A DNA stretch of 41,810 bases from Nitrospinaceae bacterium (GTDB lineage Bacteria > Nitrospinota > Nitrospinia > Nitrospinales > VA-1): positions 1-41,810 of the forward strand of contig JAJDAV010000005.1 of the NCBI GenBank assembly GCA_029261695.1, in the 5' to 3' direction. A program made the translations under genes and the position numbers. Each line of letters starts with the position of its first letter. The first letter of the stretch is position 1. The notes beneath the pieces were generated by a model. It was given only the letters and a program-made list of their open reading frames with translations. It ran no database searches and was not told the origin of the DNA. Positions 33,291 through 41,810 of the stretch are shown piece by piece.

Positions 33291-34343
33291 ATGAATAATT
33301 CCAGTAACAATTTTGGCCGGTTTAACGAAAATTATCTAATTCGCGAACTGGAGCTAATCTCACAAGAACCGGTTTCACTTGCAAAATGTGTTCTCCTAAA
33401 AGGCGATGCCTCTGATAGAAATTATTATAGGGCAACATATTGTCTAAAGTCTTCACTGGAATTGCCACGCTCCATCGTCATAATGCAATTGGCAAGCTTG
33501 GAAGCAGAGCCTGATTTTAATTGCATGCAAAAGTTTCTCCAGAAACAAAATGTGCCCGTGCCAGATATATTCCATTTCGATGCCGAACGAGGATTAATAT
33601 TTCTAATGGATTGCGGGGATACCCATCTTGCTGATAAAATCAGTGAAGAGCCAGAAAAGATTCTCTATTGGTATCAAAAAGCCATCGATATCGTAGTCTC
33701 ATTTCATACCCGTGTCACAGAGGATATAACCCCCGATTGCCCAGCACACTCTTTATTTTTTGACGAAGAAAAATTGATGTGGGAAATGGATTTCATGTTG
33801 GAGCACTATGTCCAAGGCATGCTGATGAATTCCTTGAAGACAAACGAGAAAACCCAAGTCAGGGAAGCGTTGCGCGCACTTTGCAAAACATTGTCGGAAC
33901 AGGACCGAGTTTTCACCCATCGAGACTATCATTCACGAAATATAATGATACACAATGACAAGCTAAAGATAATAGATTTTCAGGATGCCAGAATGGGTCC
34001 CTGCCAATATGACCTGGTTTCCCTTTTAAAAGATTCGTATATTATCCTTGATGAGTCTAAAAGAAATTCGTTGCTGGAATATTATATTGAATGCATGAAC
34101 CAAAGCGGGAAGCAGATCGAAAAAGATCTTTTCTACAAAATATTTGACTGGATGGCGGTACAAAGAAATTTGAAAGCCATTGGCACTTTTGCTTATCAAT
34201 CAAAAGTTTTAAACAATGACCGATATCTTCAATATATTGAACCCACTCTGGAATACATAAGGCAAGCTCTTTCCAACAACAAAGATCTTGATTTTTTACG
34301 CCCGGTTTTAAATTCTGCAATCCCTAAACTAAATGCGGCTTAA
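33291..34343 (+). CDS. APH-fold phosphotransferase, sugar-kinase (AmgK-like)
   Basis: I use the ATG at 33291; a TTG at 33261 would add ten residues, and neither has a clear ribosome site. The 350-residue protein has the aminoglycoside-phosphotransferase fold. It has LLKGDASDRNYYRA (nucleotide loop), FLMDCGDTHLADKI (hinge), FTHRDYHSRNIMI (catalytic loop with the Asp) and LKIIDFQDARMGPCQYDLVS (metal-binding Asp and activation segment). This subgroup includes AmgK, the N-acetylmuramate/GlcNAc kinase of cell-wall recycling. No MurU-type nucleotidyltransferase is adjacent, though the MobA-like gene at 9529 is in the window. The sugar specificity is inferred. Confidence 0.8.
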   Translation: MNNSSNNFGRFNENYLIRELELISQEPVSLAKCVLLKGDASDRNYYRATYCLKSSLELPRSIVIMQLASLEAEPDFNCMQKFLQKQNVPVPDIFHFDAERGLIFLMDCGDTHLADKISEEPEKILYWYQKAIDIVVSFHTRVTEDITPDCPAHSLFFDEEKLMWEMDFMLEHYVQGMLMNSLKTNEKTQVREALRALCKTLSEQDRVFTHRDYHSRNIMIHNDKLKIIDFQDARMGPCQYDLVSLLKDSYIILDESKRNSLLEYYIECMNQSGKQIEKDLFYKIFDWMAVQRNLKAIGTFAYQSKVLNNDRYLQYIEPTLEYIRQALSNNKDLDFLRPVLNSAIPKLNAA

Positions 34344-34370
34344 AACGCGAAAAAAAACTAAAACCCACTT

Positions 34371-35471
34371 ATGACACTGCTAAAAAAATATGTTCTGTTC
34401 CTTTTTATAAAAGTTTACCTACTTACTGCCAGTGGTCTAATAGGAATTTTTTTAATCGTCGATTTTTTTGAACGAATTGATGAGTTTTTAGCAAAAGACG
34501 CACCTATGATTGATTTGGTCTCGTATTATATTTTTAAAGTTCCCTTCATCTTTTTTTACATGGCCCCCCAGGCAGTTCTACTGGCAACGGTTATCACCTT
34601 GGCCTCGCTTGCAAAAAATAATGAGTTCACAGCTATGAAAGCTTGTGGAATTGGCGTTATGGGGATTACGTTTCCCGTCATATTGGCATCTTTATTTATT
34701 GCCTTAATGGTTATTGCCAGCAGCGAATTTGTATCTCCTGTTACAAACCAAAAAATGAATTATATTTTTATGGGGAAAATTCAGGCGCGAGCTTCTTACG
34801 GGAAAATTCCTACCGAAAACCTTTGGTTCAAATCGATCAATGGTGATATATGGAATATCGATTATTTCGACCCTTATAAATCAAGGTTAGAAGGAGTTGT
34901 TATTTTAAAACCAGGAATTAATCATTCCATAATACAACGCATCGATGCTCGGGAAGCCGTTTGGTCTATTAATAAGTGGGAGTTTATTGATGGATATATA
35001 CGTAAATTTAATAATGCTGGAATACAATCTACAAAATATTTTGAGAAAAAATTCTTTCCCACACCGGAAACGCCTAAAAATTTATCTAAAGCCAACAAGC
35101 GCCCCGAAGAAATGAGCCTTAGCGATTTATACAAAGAAATTCAACTCCAGACATTGGAAGGAAAAGACACAACAATGAAATGGATTGAATTGCATCGCAA
35201 TATTTCTTATCCATTTATCAGTGTGGTTATGGCCTTATTGGCGATTCCATTGTCCATTCGATCCAGCAGACACGGAGGACTATTGTTTTGTATCGGAATC
35301 AATATTGCTATGGGATTTGTTTTCTCGTTTTTATATGCAATGAGTATTTCATTAGGCAAAGGGGGAACATTCGATCCTATTCTCGCGGCATGGGGACCCA
35401 ATTTGCTTTTTACCGTATTGGGATTCTACTTGCTGCTCACGATGGATAGCGAAAAGGCCTTCCCCATCTAG
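34371..35471 (+). CDS. lptG: LPS export permease of the LptF/LptG (YjgP/YjgQ) family
   Basis: The 366-residue protein has the LptF/G plan. Three N-terminal transmembrane helices come first (VYLLTASGLIGIFLIVDFF, FIFFYMAPQAVLLATVITLA, VILASLFIALMVIA), then a periplasmic beta-jellyroll (about 115-255), then three C-terminal helices (ISYPFISVVMALLAIPLSI, LLFCIGINIAMGFVFSFLY, LLFTVLGFYLLLTM). ERIDEFLA and the NEFTAMKACGIG coupling segment favour LptG over LptF. It forms the ABC transporter LptB2FG that lifts lipopolysaccharide from the inner membrane. No lptF is adjacent. It starts 27 bases after the kinase gene. Confidence 0.85.
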   Translation: MTLLKKYVLFLFIKVYLLTASGLIGIFLIVDFFERIDEFLAKDAPMIDLVSYYIFKVPFIFFYMAPQAVLLATVITLASLAKNNEFTAMKACGIGVMGITFPVILASLFIALMVIASSEFVSPVTNQKMNYIFMGKIQARASYGKIPTENLWFKSINGDIWNIDYFDPYKSRLEGVVILKPGINHSIIQRIDAREAVWSINKWEFIDGYIRKFNNAGIQSTKYFEKKFFPTPETPKNLSKANKRPEEMSLSDLYKEIQLQTLEGKDTTMKWIELHRNISYPFISVVMALLAIPLSIRSSRHGGLLFCIGINIAMGFVFSFLYAMSISLGKGGTFDPILAAWGPNLLFTVLGFYLLLTMDSEKAFPI

Positions 35472-35484
35472 CGACAAACGCTAC

Positions 35485-35526
35485 GGGTATGGTATTTTTC
35501 GTTACCCCTCATGCCCCGGCAGGGGT
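35485..35526 (+). promoter_or_regulatory. Two overlapping hairpins in the leader of the Ppx/GppA gene
   Basis: GGGTA (35485-35489) can pair with TACCC (35503-35507), while ACCCCT (35504-35509) can pair with AGGGGT (35521-35526). The two share ACCCC and are mutually exclusive. This may be chance or a simple switch in the 67-base lptG-ppx gap. Confidence 0.25.
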
Positions 35527-35538
35527 GTCCAATATATT

Positions 35539-36465
35539 ATGAAAAAGATAGCCTCCATTGATATTGGTTCAAACACGGTTCGCCTACTCATTCTTGAGTC
35601 TACGGGGAATCAGGAGTTTAAGTTGCTCGTTTCCAGAAGAGATATCACCCGACTGGGTGAAGGCATGGACAGCCAAGGCAAGCTTTTAAAAAGTAGAATA
35701 GATGCCACGCTAAGAGTGTTATCCCATTTTCGCCAGACTTGCCTTGAAAATGGCGACCCCCCACTTTTTGCAGTGGCGACCAGCGCCGTTCGGGAAGCTT
35801 CAAATGGACAGGAGTTCGTTGCTCTCGCAAAAAATGAAACGGGCATTGATATTAAAATTATTCCTTGGGAAGAAGAAGCACGACTCACCCTCAAAGGAGT
35901 GTTTTGGAAAATACCTCATAATAATCGCAGAGCCTTGACCTTTGATATCGGGGGCGGCAGCACCGAGTTCATCTTATCAGAAGGGGAAAACATAGCAGGT
36001 TCTTGCAGCACTTCTCTGGGAGTAGTGAGGTTGACCGAAAAGTTCATTTCCGGGCATCCGGTGGATGAAAAAGAGTTTCAAAGTCTGCAAAGTCATTTAC
36101 GAAATGAACTGCAAGCGGTGAAAAAAAAATTACCTGTCTTTTCTCCAGAAATTTTAATTGGGACCGCGGGCACAGTCACCACTCTTTCGGCTTTGAAGAA
36201 TAATATTTATCCTTACGATCCTGAAAAAATTCACGGCTCAGAATTTTCCTATCAAGAAGCAAAATCTATTCTCGATGATCTAAAAGGAAAATCGCTTGCA
36301 CAAAGGTTGCAACTTAAACCTCTTGAACCTGGACGGGAAGACTTAATCATTGTCGGAGCCGCAATTGTTTTGGAGACCATGCTGGCATTCGATTGTAAAA
36401 TGCTGACGGTGAGCGAATACAGTTTGCGCGAAGGGCTCATCTTAAAAGCTATGAGTGAGGGGTAG
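35539..36465 (+). CDS. Ppx/GppA-family phosphatase, short form
   Basis: The 308-residue protein has the short, single-module Ppx/GppA form. The actin-fold motifs are ASIDIGSNTVRLLI (phosphate-1), VATSAVREASNG, TFDIGGGSTEFI (phosphate-2) and IGTAGTVTTLSAL (adenosine motif). The C-terminus has TVSEYSLREGLI. It lacks the HD-like and C-terminal domains of the long exopolyphosphatases. It hydrolyses polyphosphate or pppGpp; which one cannot be read here. It follows lptG after 67 bases. Confidence 0.9.
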   Translation: MKKIASIDIGSNTVRLLILESTGNQEFKLLVSRRDITRLGEGMDSQGKLLKSRIDATLRVLSHFRQTCLENGDPPLFAVATSAVREASNGQEFVALAKNETGIDIKIIPWEEEARLTLKGVFWKIPHNNRRALTFDIGGGSTEFILSEGENIAGSCSTSLGVVRLTEKFISGHPVDEKEFQSLQSHLRNELQAVKKKLPVFSPEILIGTAGTVTTLSALKNNIYPYDPEKIHGSEFSYQEAKSILDDLKGKSLAQRLQLKPLEPGREDLIIVGAAIVLETMLAFDCKMLTVSEYSLREGLILKAMSEG

Positions 36466-36539
36466 ACTCAATCACCTGATGTTGCCCCCCCTGTCTCCCA
36501 TAACGTTTTGACAAAAAAGACCTTTTTAAAGGAATGGAT

Positions 36540-36568
36540 TTGACTTCAAGGTCCAATTCCGCTAAAGT
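36540..36568 (+). promoter_or_regulatory. Candidate promoter and structured leader of ilvB
   Basis: TTGACT (36540-36545), a 17-base spacer and TAAAGT (36563-36568) form a fair sigma-70 promoter about 120 bases before ilvB. The leader that follows has a TCCGG-ACA-CCGGA hairpin (36587-36599) and an AAGCC/GGCTT pair. I found no leader peptide rich in branched-chain codons, so attenuation is not supported. Confidence 0.4.
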
Positions 36569-36695
36569 TTTTCTTCGCCACAAGCCTCCGGACACCGGAA
36601 AAAAGCCATGGGTTGTTAAACCTATAAAGGGCTTGCTAATTAATTTGTAAATCCAGGCATTCATACAATAATCAGACAATTACCTGCGAAGTTTC

Positions 36696-38495
36696 ATGAC
36701 TACAAAAAACAAAAAAACAGCTAAAAAAAAGACCGCTCCAAAGAAAACTCCGAAAGCTAGCGGACACCCGATGAAGGGCCGCGATATTCTTGTTAAAGCT
36801 CTGGAGAACGAAGGGGTCTCAGTTATATTTGGCTATCCAGGTGGAGCTTCTATGGAAATCCATCAGGGCCTGACATTATCCAAAAAAATCCGTATGGTTT
36901 TGCCCAGACACGAGCAAGGCGGATCTTTTGCCGCGGGTGGCTACGCGCGGGCTACCGGTGACGTAGGCGTATGCCTCGCCACATCTGGACCTGGCGCAAC
37001 CAACCTGATCACAGGCATCATTGATGCGAAAATGGATTCCATTCCCATGGTTGCAATTACCGGACAGGTTCCCAGTACTGTTTTGGGAACCGATGCTTTC
37101 CAAGAAACGGATATTATGGGGTCTACCTTTCCGCTCGTTAAGCACAGCTATATGGTCCAAAACATTGCGGATATACCCCGCGTTATCAATGAAGCATTTC
37201 ATATAGCAAGGACAGGACGACCGGGACCGGTTCTCGTTGACATCCCAAAAAATATTCAACAACAGGAAAGTGTTGTCGACTTCAATGTTAAATTCGACTG
37301 CCCAAGTTATAAACCCAACTTAAATCCTTCAGTTCTGCAATGTAAAAAAGCAGCAAATGAAATTCAATTGTCCAAACGCCCTGTCATATATGCAGGCGGC
37401 GGAATAATTTCCAGTGGTGCCTCGCAAGAGCTACGTGCATTTGCAAAAAAAACCGGGATCCCAGTTACAACCACCGTCATGGGGTTGGGAGCTTTCCCCT
37501 CAAATGACCCATTATCACTGAGAATGCTCGGAATGCATGGAGCGGTTTATGCGAACATAGCAATAAATAATGCAGACTTGGTTATCGCAATGGGAGTGCG
37601 TTTTGACGACCGGGTCACAGGAAAACTTGCTGAATTCTGCAAGGGAGCGCGGTTCATTCAAATAGATATCGACCCGACGGAAATAAACAAAAATATTACG
37701 GTCGACGTTCCTATTCAAGGGGATGTTAAACAAGCTTTAAAAATACTGGACAAATATGTTGAGCCGAAAAAGGATATCAAACCTTGGATAAAACAAGTCA
37801 ATGATTGGAAAAAAGAATTTCCCTTAGCCTATGAAAGCATAAAGGGACAAATTGTTCCGCAATGTGTTGTTTCCCATATAAACAATCTTTCTGACAAAGA
37901 TGCCATATTCTCAGTCGGCGTGGGACAGCACCAAATGTGGTCCGCGCAGTTCCTGGATTTTGATAAACCCAACAACTGGCTATGTTCCTCCGGCTTAGGA
38001 GCAATGGGCTATGGGCTGCCCGCAGCGATGGGGGCTCAAGTTGCATTCCCCAAAAAGCAGGTTATCAATATCGAAGGCGATGGAAGTTTCTTAATGAACA
38101 TTCAGGAATTGCAAACTTTGAAGATTGAAAATATCCCAGTAAAAAATGTTGTCCTCAATAACGCCCATCTCGGGATGGTGGCACAATGGGAAGACCGCTT
38201 CTACAAATCTCTCAGAGGTCACACTTTCATCGGTGATGCCAACTTTGCAGAAGTAGCACACGCTTTCGGAATTAAGTCGGAAAGCATCTCCAAACCCGAA
38301 GAGGTTGTACCGGCATTGAAACGCATGCTTAAACATAAAGGGCCTTATGTTCTGGATGTAAAGTATCCCTACAATGACAAAAGCCATGGCCATGTTATGC
38401 CAATGATTCCGGCAAACCATACCTACCTGGACACCTGTCTCGATGCATCTACATCGCTTCGAGATTATTGGAAGAAAAAAGGCTACTTGGCATAG
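36696..38495 (+). CDS. ilvB: Acetolactate synthase, large catalytic subunit
   Basis: The 599-residue protein has a lysine-rich N-terminal extension (about 1-25) before the usual start GRDILVKALENEGV. FGYPGGASMEIHQG, the catalytic Glu73 in LPRHEQGGSFAAGGYARATG, and GPGATNLITGI are the thiamine-diphosphate domain. The FAD-binding domain has GLGAFPSNDP and MLGMHGAVYAN, and the cofactor motif GDGSFLMNIQELQTL...VVLNN lies in the C-terminal third. It makes acetolactate or acetohydroxybutyrate for valine, leucine and isoleucine. No regulatory subunit gene (ilvN/ilvH) is adjacent, so that subunit must be elsewhere. A short GC hairpin follows the stop. Confidence 0.92.
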   Translation: MTTKNKKTAKKKTAPKKTPKASGHPMKGRDILVKALENEGVSVIFGYPGGASMEIHQGLTLSKKIRMVLPRHEQGGSFAAGGYARATGDVGVCLATSGPGATNLITGIIDAKMDSIPMVAITGQVPSTVLGTDAFQETDIMGSTFPLVKHSYMVQNIADIPRVINEAFHIARTGRPGPVLVDIPKNIQQQESVVDFNVKFDCPSYKPNLNPSVLQCKKAANEIQLSKRPVIYAGGGIISSGASQELRAFAKKTGIPVTTTVMGLGAFPSNDPLSLRMLGMHGAVYANIAINNADLVIAMGVRFDDRVTGKLAEFCKGARFIQIDIDPTEINKNITVDVPIQGDVKQALKILDKYVEPKKDIKPWIKQVNDWKKEFPLAYESIKGQIVPQCVVSHINNLSDKDAIFSVGVGQHQMWSAQFLDFDKPNNWLCSSGLGAMGYGLPAAMGAQVAFPKKQVINIEGDGSFLMNIQELQTLKIENIPVKNVVLNNAHLGMVAQWEDRFYKSLRGHTFIGDANFAEVAHAFGIKSESISKPEEVVPALKRMLKHKGPYVLDVKYPYNDKSHGHVMPMIPANHTYLDTCLDASTSLRDYWKKKGYLA

Positions 38496-38500
38496 AGCCA

Positions 38501-38512
38501 GCGGCAAGCCGC
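38501..38512. repeat. Short perfect hairpin after ilvB
   Basis: GCGGC and GCCGC flank an AA loop six bases after the ilvB stop codon. A T-rich stretch (GTTTTCTC) lies further on but not directly, so it is a weak terminator candidate. Confidence 0.4.
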
Positions 38513-38597
38513 GTGTGATGTTTTCTCATTTGTCTTCGTGCCACACAGGGTACGATAGTTCAACACCCATAAAGTCAAAGACAAATATCGTTTCTTT

Positions 38598-40229
38598 ATG
38601 CCCTCTCTCAATCAAAATGGAAAATCGTTAAATCCCTACCTATTGGTGGGGCCTGCTTTATTAGCGGCATTTCTTTTTTCCTGGTCCATTTTTCATTCCG
38701 ATCTTTCAAAGAGAGAAGCACGAGAAGGTGTACCCGTAGTAAATATGATGCAGGGGGGCAACCTCTGGTTACCGCAAATCCATTCTCAACAATTACGGAC
38801 AAAACCTCCTCTGTTTTACTGGTCCGGTCTCATATCATCAAAGATTATGGGAGAGGTGAATGAAGTTTCTTTAAGAATTCCTTCGGTTTTGGCCGGTGCG
38901 GGAACGGTATTACTCACCACCTTTATGGGAATGCGTCTGTTTTCGCCTCTCATCGGTTGCCTTGCAGGGCTAATTATCACAACCTGCTGGCGCTTTGCTT
39001 ATTTGGGAAGCCATGCCCGCATCGATATGCTCTTCGTATTTTTTATCACCCTTGCATTTGTCGCTCTATGGGAATACTCCCGCGAAGGGAAAACATCCCT
39101 CAAGTGGTGGGCGGGAATCGCAATGGGGCTGGCGGTTCTCACCAAAGGACCATTAGGATGGGTGTTTCCCCTATTGGCCCTTTTCATTTTTTGTAGAATT
39201 CATAAAAACTTTAGGGTTCCCTGGCTCCATATTTTATTTCTGCCAATAGGACTGTCTGCACTCTGGTTAGCGTTTGGAATTATTGCTGGCGGGGAAGAGT
39301 TTTCTAAAATGATCTATCAGGAAACCGTTGGCAGGGTTGCAGGAAGCGAAGCTATCCACATTCACCCAAAACCCTTCTACTATTATATTCCACAAGTCTT
39401 TGTTGGCATGGCCCCCTGGAGTCTGTTCCTGCCATTCGCAATCTGGTACGGATTTAAAAACCAAGACATCTCTTGGAAATTCTGCCTCATAACATTCGCA
39501 ACACTTTTTATTTTCCTGTCTTTGTTCCCAGGTAAAAGAGGCGACTATCTCTTACCCCTCTACCCGGTGGGCGCCATCATGCTTGCGGTTTATTTTTCAA
39601 GGACGGGGGCAGAATTAAAACAAGGCATGTCTTTCCCAACATGGATAGTAATGGGAATGATGATGGTGCTGGTTTTGATTCTGGGCTTCAGCGCTCTTTT
39701 ACCCGATTTTAATTTCGACTCATTCTCGGCATTTTTAAATTCCCGAGATCGCTGGATGGCGCAACTTCTTTATGACAGTCATCGGCCTCCCACACTCTTC
39801 TTAATTGTGGGAACCCTGGGTATGGTTCTTTTCTGGCTCAATCTCAGGAAGGCCTTGAATGAAAACTCAGGAATTAAGGTAAGCGGAGTGATAACAGGCT
39901 GGGCTTTTGTACTGTTTTTTTTAGTTCATGGTCCCGCAGCCCGAATTGTAAACGAACAAACCTCGCTACGACCTTTTGCGGAGAAATTAAAACAGATAGC
40001 GGGAGACCGCCCTGTTTTTAAATTCGGTGAAATTCGTGAAGACCTTTTCTACTATATGGATATGAAAATCAAAAAAGTTTACCTGGATACCGCAGAGTTC
40101 TCCAAAGCACCCAAAGCTCTATTGCTAATACGGAAAACATATGAACCAAACTGGCTGAAAGATTTTCCTGAAAAAAAAATAATCCTTACGACAGATGTTG
40201 GTTTTGAAACCTACTACCTCTACGAATAA
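38598..40229 (+). CDS. GT39-type (ArnT/PMT) membrane glycosyltransferase
   Basis: The 543-residue protein has the GT39 plan: a cytoplasmic N-terminus, a first loop with SKREAREGVPVVNMM and an acidic/arginine motif close to the first helix, and about twelve hydrophobic helices through residue 430. HSQQLRTKPPLFYWSGL and FLSLFPGKRGDYLLPLYP are typical family segments. A soluble C-terminal domain follows. Such enzymes use a polyprenyl-phosphate sugar donor to decorate lipid A, proteins or other envelope glycans in the periplasm; the acceptor is unknown. It lies after ilvB with its own short leader. Confidence 0.85.
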   Translation: MPSLNQNGKSLNPYLLVGPALLAAFLFSWSIFHSDLSKREAREGVPVVNMMQGGNLWLPQIHSQQLRTKPPLFYWSGLISSKIMGEVNEVSLRIPSVLAGAGTVLLTTFMGMRLFSPLIGCLAGLIITTCWRFAYLGSHARIDMLFVFFITLAFVALWEYSREGKTSLKWWAGIAMGLAVLTKGPLGWVFPLLALFIFCRIHKNFRVPWLHILFLPIGLSALWLAFGIIAGGEEFSKMIYQETVGRVAGSEAIHIHPKPFYYYIPQVFVGMAPWSLFLPFAIWYGFKNQDISWKFCLITFATLFIFLSLFPGKRGDYLLPLYPVGAIMLAVYFSRTGAELKQGMSFPTWIVMGMMMVLVLILGFSALLPDFNFDSFSAFLNSRDRWMAQLLYDSHRPPTLFLIVGTLGMVLFWLNLRKALNENSGIKVSGVITGWAFVLFFLVHGPAARIVNEQTSLRPFAEKLKQIAGDRPVFKFGEIREDLFYYMDMKIKKVYLDTAEFSKAPKALLLIRKTYEPNWLKDFPEKKIILTTDVGFETYYLYE

Positions 40230-40236
40230 GTGACAT

Positions 40237-41139
40237 CTATTTTATATTGTATTCCATGTAAGCACGTTCGATGTTGCTATCCAGCCATTCCAGTTTTTTC
40301 CAATTTTTGAATTTTTCTTGAAAGATAGGTCGAATAACATCTTGAGTTTCTTTCAACGAACTGCCTTTTTCGATTTGGACCTTGACCCTGCGCCGCAAAT
40401 CAATCAGATAATGCCTCATGGCAATGAGAACCGGCTTCCCACCCGGGGCGCCGTGACCGGGGATGTATATTTCCGCATCTAAATCACCGATATAATCGAG
40501 TGCCTTAATCCAGTCGTCAACATAGGCGTCGCCCATATAAGGAATCTTGCCATTAAATATCAGGTCCCCGGCAATGATCGTCTTCAAAGCTTCGATATAA
40601 ATGAACAAGTCGCCATCGGTATGACCCGGCATATGAATCAATTCCAAGTGATACTCGCCAGCCCAGATATGCATTTTCTCTTTGAAAACCATATTGGGTG
40701 GAGTGACCACCGTTTCCTCTATCCCAGGAATTTTCAGGGTCTTAAAAAAATCTAAATGTTCCTTCCCAGCTTCATATTCAAGGGCTTTGCGAACATTTTC
40801 ATGCGCGATGATCGTGTGGCTGTCTTTAAACACCTGATTGCCAAAACTATGGTCGCCGTGATAATGCGTGTTGATGGTGTATAAAATGGGCAACTGCGTT
40901 TGCTTGCGAACCTCTTCTTTCACCTTTCTTGCTTCGGCAGGTGTGACCCGGGTATCAATAACAATCACCCCTTCTTTAGTGATTAGAAACGTAGTGTTGG
41001 AATCGATCCCTTCCCCATGAGTCAACGTGAACAGGTTTTTCCATACCTCGACGGTTTTCGCTTTTTCAGCCCAGGCTGCGCCTGAATACAATAACCCTGC
41101 TAAAATAAACACGATCAACTTCAATCCATTACCACGCAT
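40237..41139 (-). CDS. Secreted metallo-beta-lactamase-fold hydrolase
   Basis: The 300-residue protein has a signal peptide (LIVFILAGLLYSGAAWA, cleavage near residue 24). The MBL-fold metal motif is THYHGDHSFGN (His92, His94, Asp96, His97), followed by HMPGHTDGDLFIY (third His), AGDLIFNGKIPYMGD (bridging Asp) and YIPGHGAPGG (last His). This class includes glyoxalase-like, SoxH-like and quinoprotein-relay hydrolases of the periplasm; the substrate is unknown. It is convergent with the GT39 gene after seven bases and divergent from sspB. Confidence 0.87.
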   Translation of the reverse strand: MRGNGLKLIVFILAGLLYSGAAWAEKAKTVEVWKNLFTLTHGEGIDSNTTFLITKEGVIVIDTRVTPAEARKVKEEVRKQTQLPILYTINTHYHGDHSFGNQVFKDSHTIIAHENVRKALEYEAGKEHLDFFKTLKIPGIEETVVTPPNMVFKEKMHIWAGEYHLELIHMPGHTDGDLFIYIEALKTIIAGDLIFNGKIPYMGDAYVDDWIKALDYIGDLDAEIYIPGHGAPGGKPVLIAMRHYLIDLRRRVKVQIEKGSSLKETQDVIRPIFQEKFKNWKKLEWLDSNIERAYMEYNIK

Positions 41140-41301
41140 AAAAATAAGCCCTCAAAAAATTTGTTATGAAATTCCCGCATGGTACCACCCACTAGTCGTG
41201 GAGGCAACTATTCGGCGTATGCTAAATTCCAAAATTAATAGCCACCTGACAAGAGAGGAAAAGTTTGGATGTTTTCGGGGGTTTTATGTTATTTTTAATT
41301 T

Positions 41302-41805
41302 ATGGAAACACTCAACAAGAAAAAATACGACTTTCTTTTATTTTTACTGGAATCAGGAGACGCTATGGTGTGTCTCGATGCCCGATTGCCAGACGTGGAT
41401 GTCCCCGATAGTCAAAAGGCCAACTCGTCGTTAAACCTGATTTTTAATTTGAATTTCAGACGTCCCATTGAAATAAATGAAGATGCGATATCAGCGACCC
41501 TGGCGTTCAATGGCCGGCCGCATAAATGTCGACTACCGTTTGAAGCCGTATGGGCGATTTATGATCCCAATATGAAAAACGGGCAAGTGTGGGAAGAAAG
41601 TATTCCAGAAGACATGAATCTGGCAGATCAGGCAGCAAGTGGAATGGTCGAACAAACTGCGCCCGCACCCAAACCCGCAGCAAAGCCTGAAAACAAACTC
41701 AAATCTTTGAAAACAAGTGGTAAATCGAGCGCAGAGGCCAAACCCAGTGCCGAAGGCACACCCAAAACCCCGCGCGACCGCAGCCACCTTCGCGTGATTA
41801 AATAA
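41302..41805 (+). CDS. sspB: SspB-like ClpXP adaptor protein
   Basis: The 167-residue protein matches SspB in layout. The N-terminal helix and strand pattern YDFLLFLLESGDAMVCLDA is followed by DVDVPDSQ, NLIFNLNFRRPIEI, and LPFEAVWAIYDP, the core that binds ssrA-tag peptides. A long Ala/Pro/Lys-rich linker (about 110-158) leads to the C-terminal ClpX-binding tail SHLRVIK, like the LRVVK end of E. coli SspB. It would tether ssrA-tagged and other substrates to ClpXP. The ATG follows an AT-rich leader with no clear ribosome site. The gene is complete and ends five bases before the window end. Confidence 0.88.
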   Translation: METLNKKKYDFLLFLLESGDAMVCLDARLPDVDVPDSQKANSSLNLIFNLNFRRPIEINEDAISATLAFNGRPHKCRLPFEAVWAIYDPNMKNGQVWEESIPEDMNLADQAASGMVEQTAPAPKPAAKPENKLKSLKTSGKSSAEAKPSAEGTPKTPRDRSHLRVIK

Positions 41806-41810
41806 CAGGC

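Noticed and set aside
36449-36679. Leftward 76-codon open frame between ppx and ilvB
   Set aside because: It overlaps the end of ppx and the probable ilvB promoter and shows no protein-like motif.

Overview
The window looks like chromosomal DNA of a Gram-negative bacterium with a strong respiratory, c-type cytochrome lifestyle. Evidence seen: an LptG-type LPS exporter permease, several lipoproteins, signal peptidase I, SspB, and a run of secreted multiheme cytochromes. Base composition is moderately AT-rich and several genes use TTG or GTG starts. A Nitrospinota-like or related deep-branching lineage fits this mix, but that is inference; there is no rRNA or other marker here to fix it. I saw no tRNA, rRNA, CRISPR array, insertion sequence or prophage gene.

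Layout. 1-4.2 kb: the 3' part of a B12-binding-type radical SAM gene, a SIR2-like protein convergent with a HEPN-motif protein (possible defence genes), then a leftward group of a cupin, a Rieske-fold protein with an all-cysteine ligand set, and a 92-residue unknown. 4.4-9.3 kb: a TPR protein, a dihydrolipoamide-dehydrogenase-like flavoprotein, and a leftward glycine-cleavage operon gcvT-gcvH-gcvPA. 9.5-13.8 kb: a MobA-like nucleotidyltransferase, then the tightly packed lepA-lepB-HAD phosphatase operon. 13.8-18.4 kb: an orphan gene, a DUF4399-like lipoprotein with a strong terminator, a DUF2233 protein paired with a ModE-type DNA-binding protein, and a coupled methyltransferase/membrane protein pair. 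18.5-20.8 kb: tyrS, convergent with a secreted two-repeat protein.

20.8-30.8 kb is the most distinctive part. A perfect-consensus sigma-70 promoter precedes a secreted protein with twelve NHL repeats. A small secreted unknown follows, then an orphan HPt phosphotransfer protein and four overlapping or abutting cytochrome genes: 12-heme, 10-heme, diheme and a monoheme lipoprotein, 25 predicted haems in all. The two large cytochromes are diverged tandem paralogues that I cannot assign to a characterised family. I infer a periplasmic or cell-surface electron-transfer chain or conduit, possibly a multiheme oxidoreductase with its electron carriers; this is the best candidate for an undescribed system.

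30.9 kb to the end: housekeeping and envelope genes, namely a DUF1015 protein, engB, a thioredoxin-like [2Fe-2S] ferredoxin, an APH-fold sugar-kinase-like protein, lptG, a Ppx/GppA phosphatase, ilvB with a lysine-rich N-terminal extension and no adjacent ilvN, a GT39 glycosyltransferase, a secreted metallo-beta-lactamase-fold hydrolase, and sspB.
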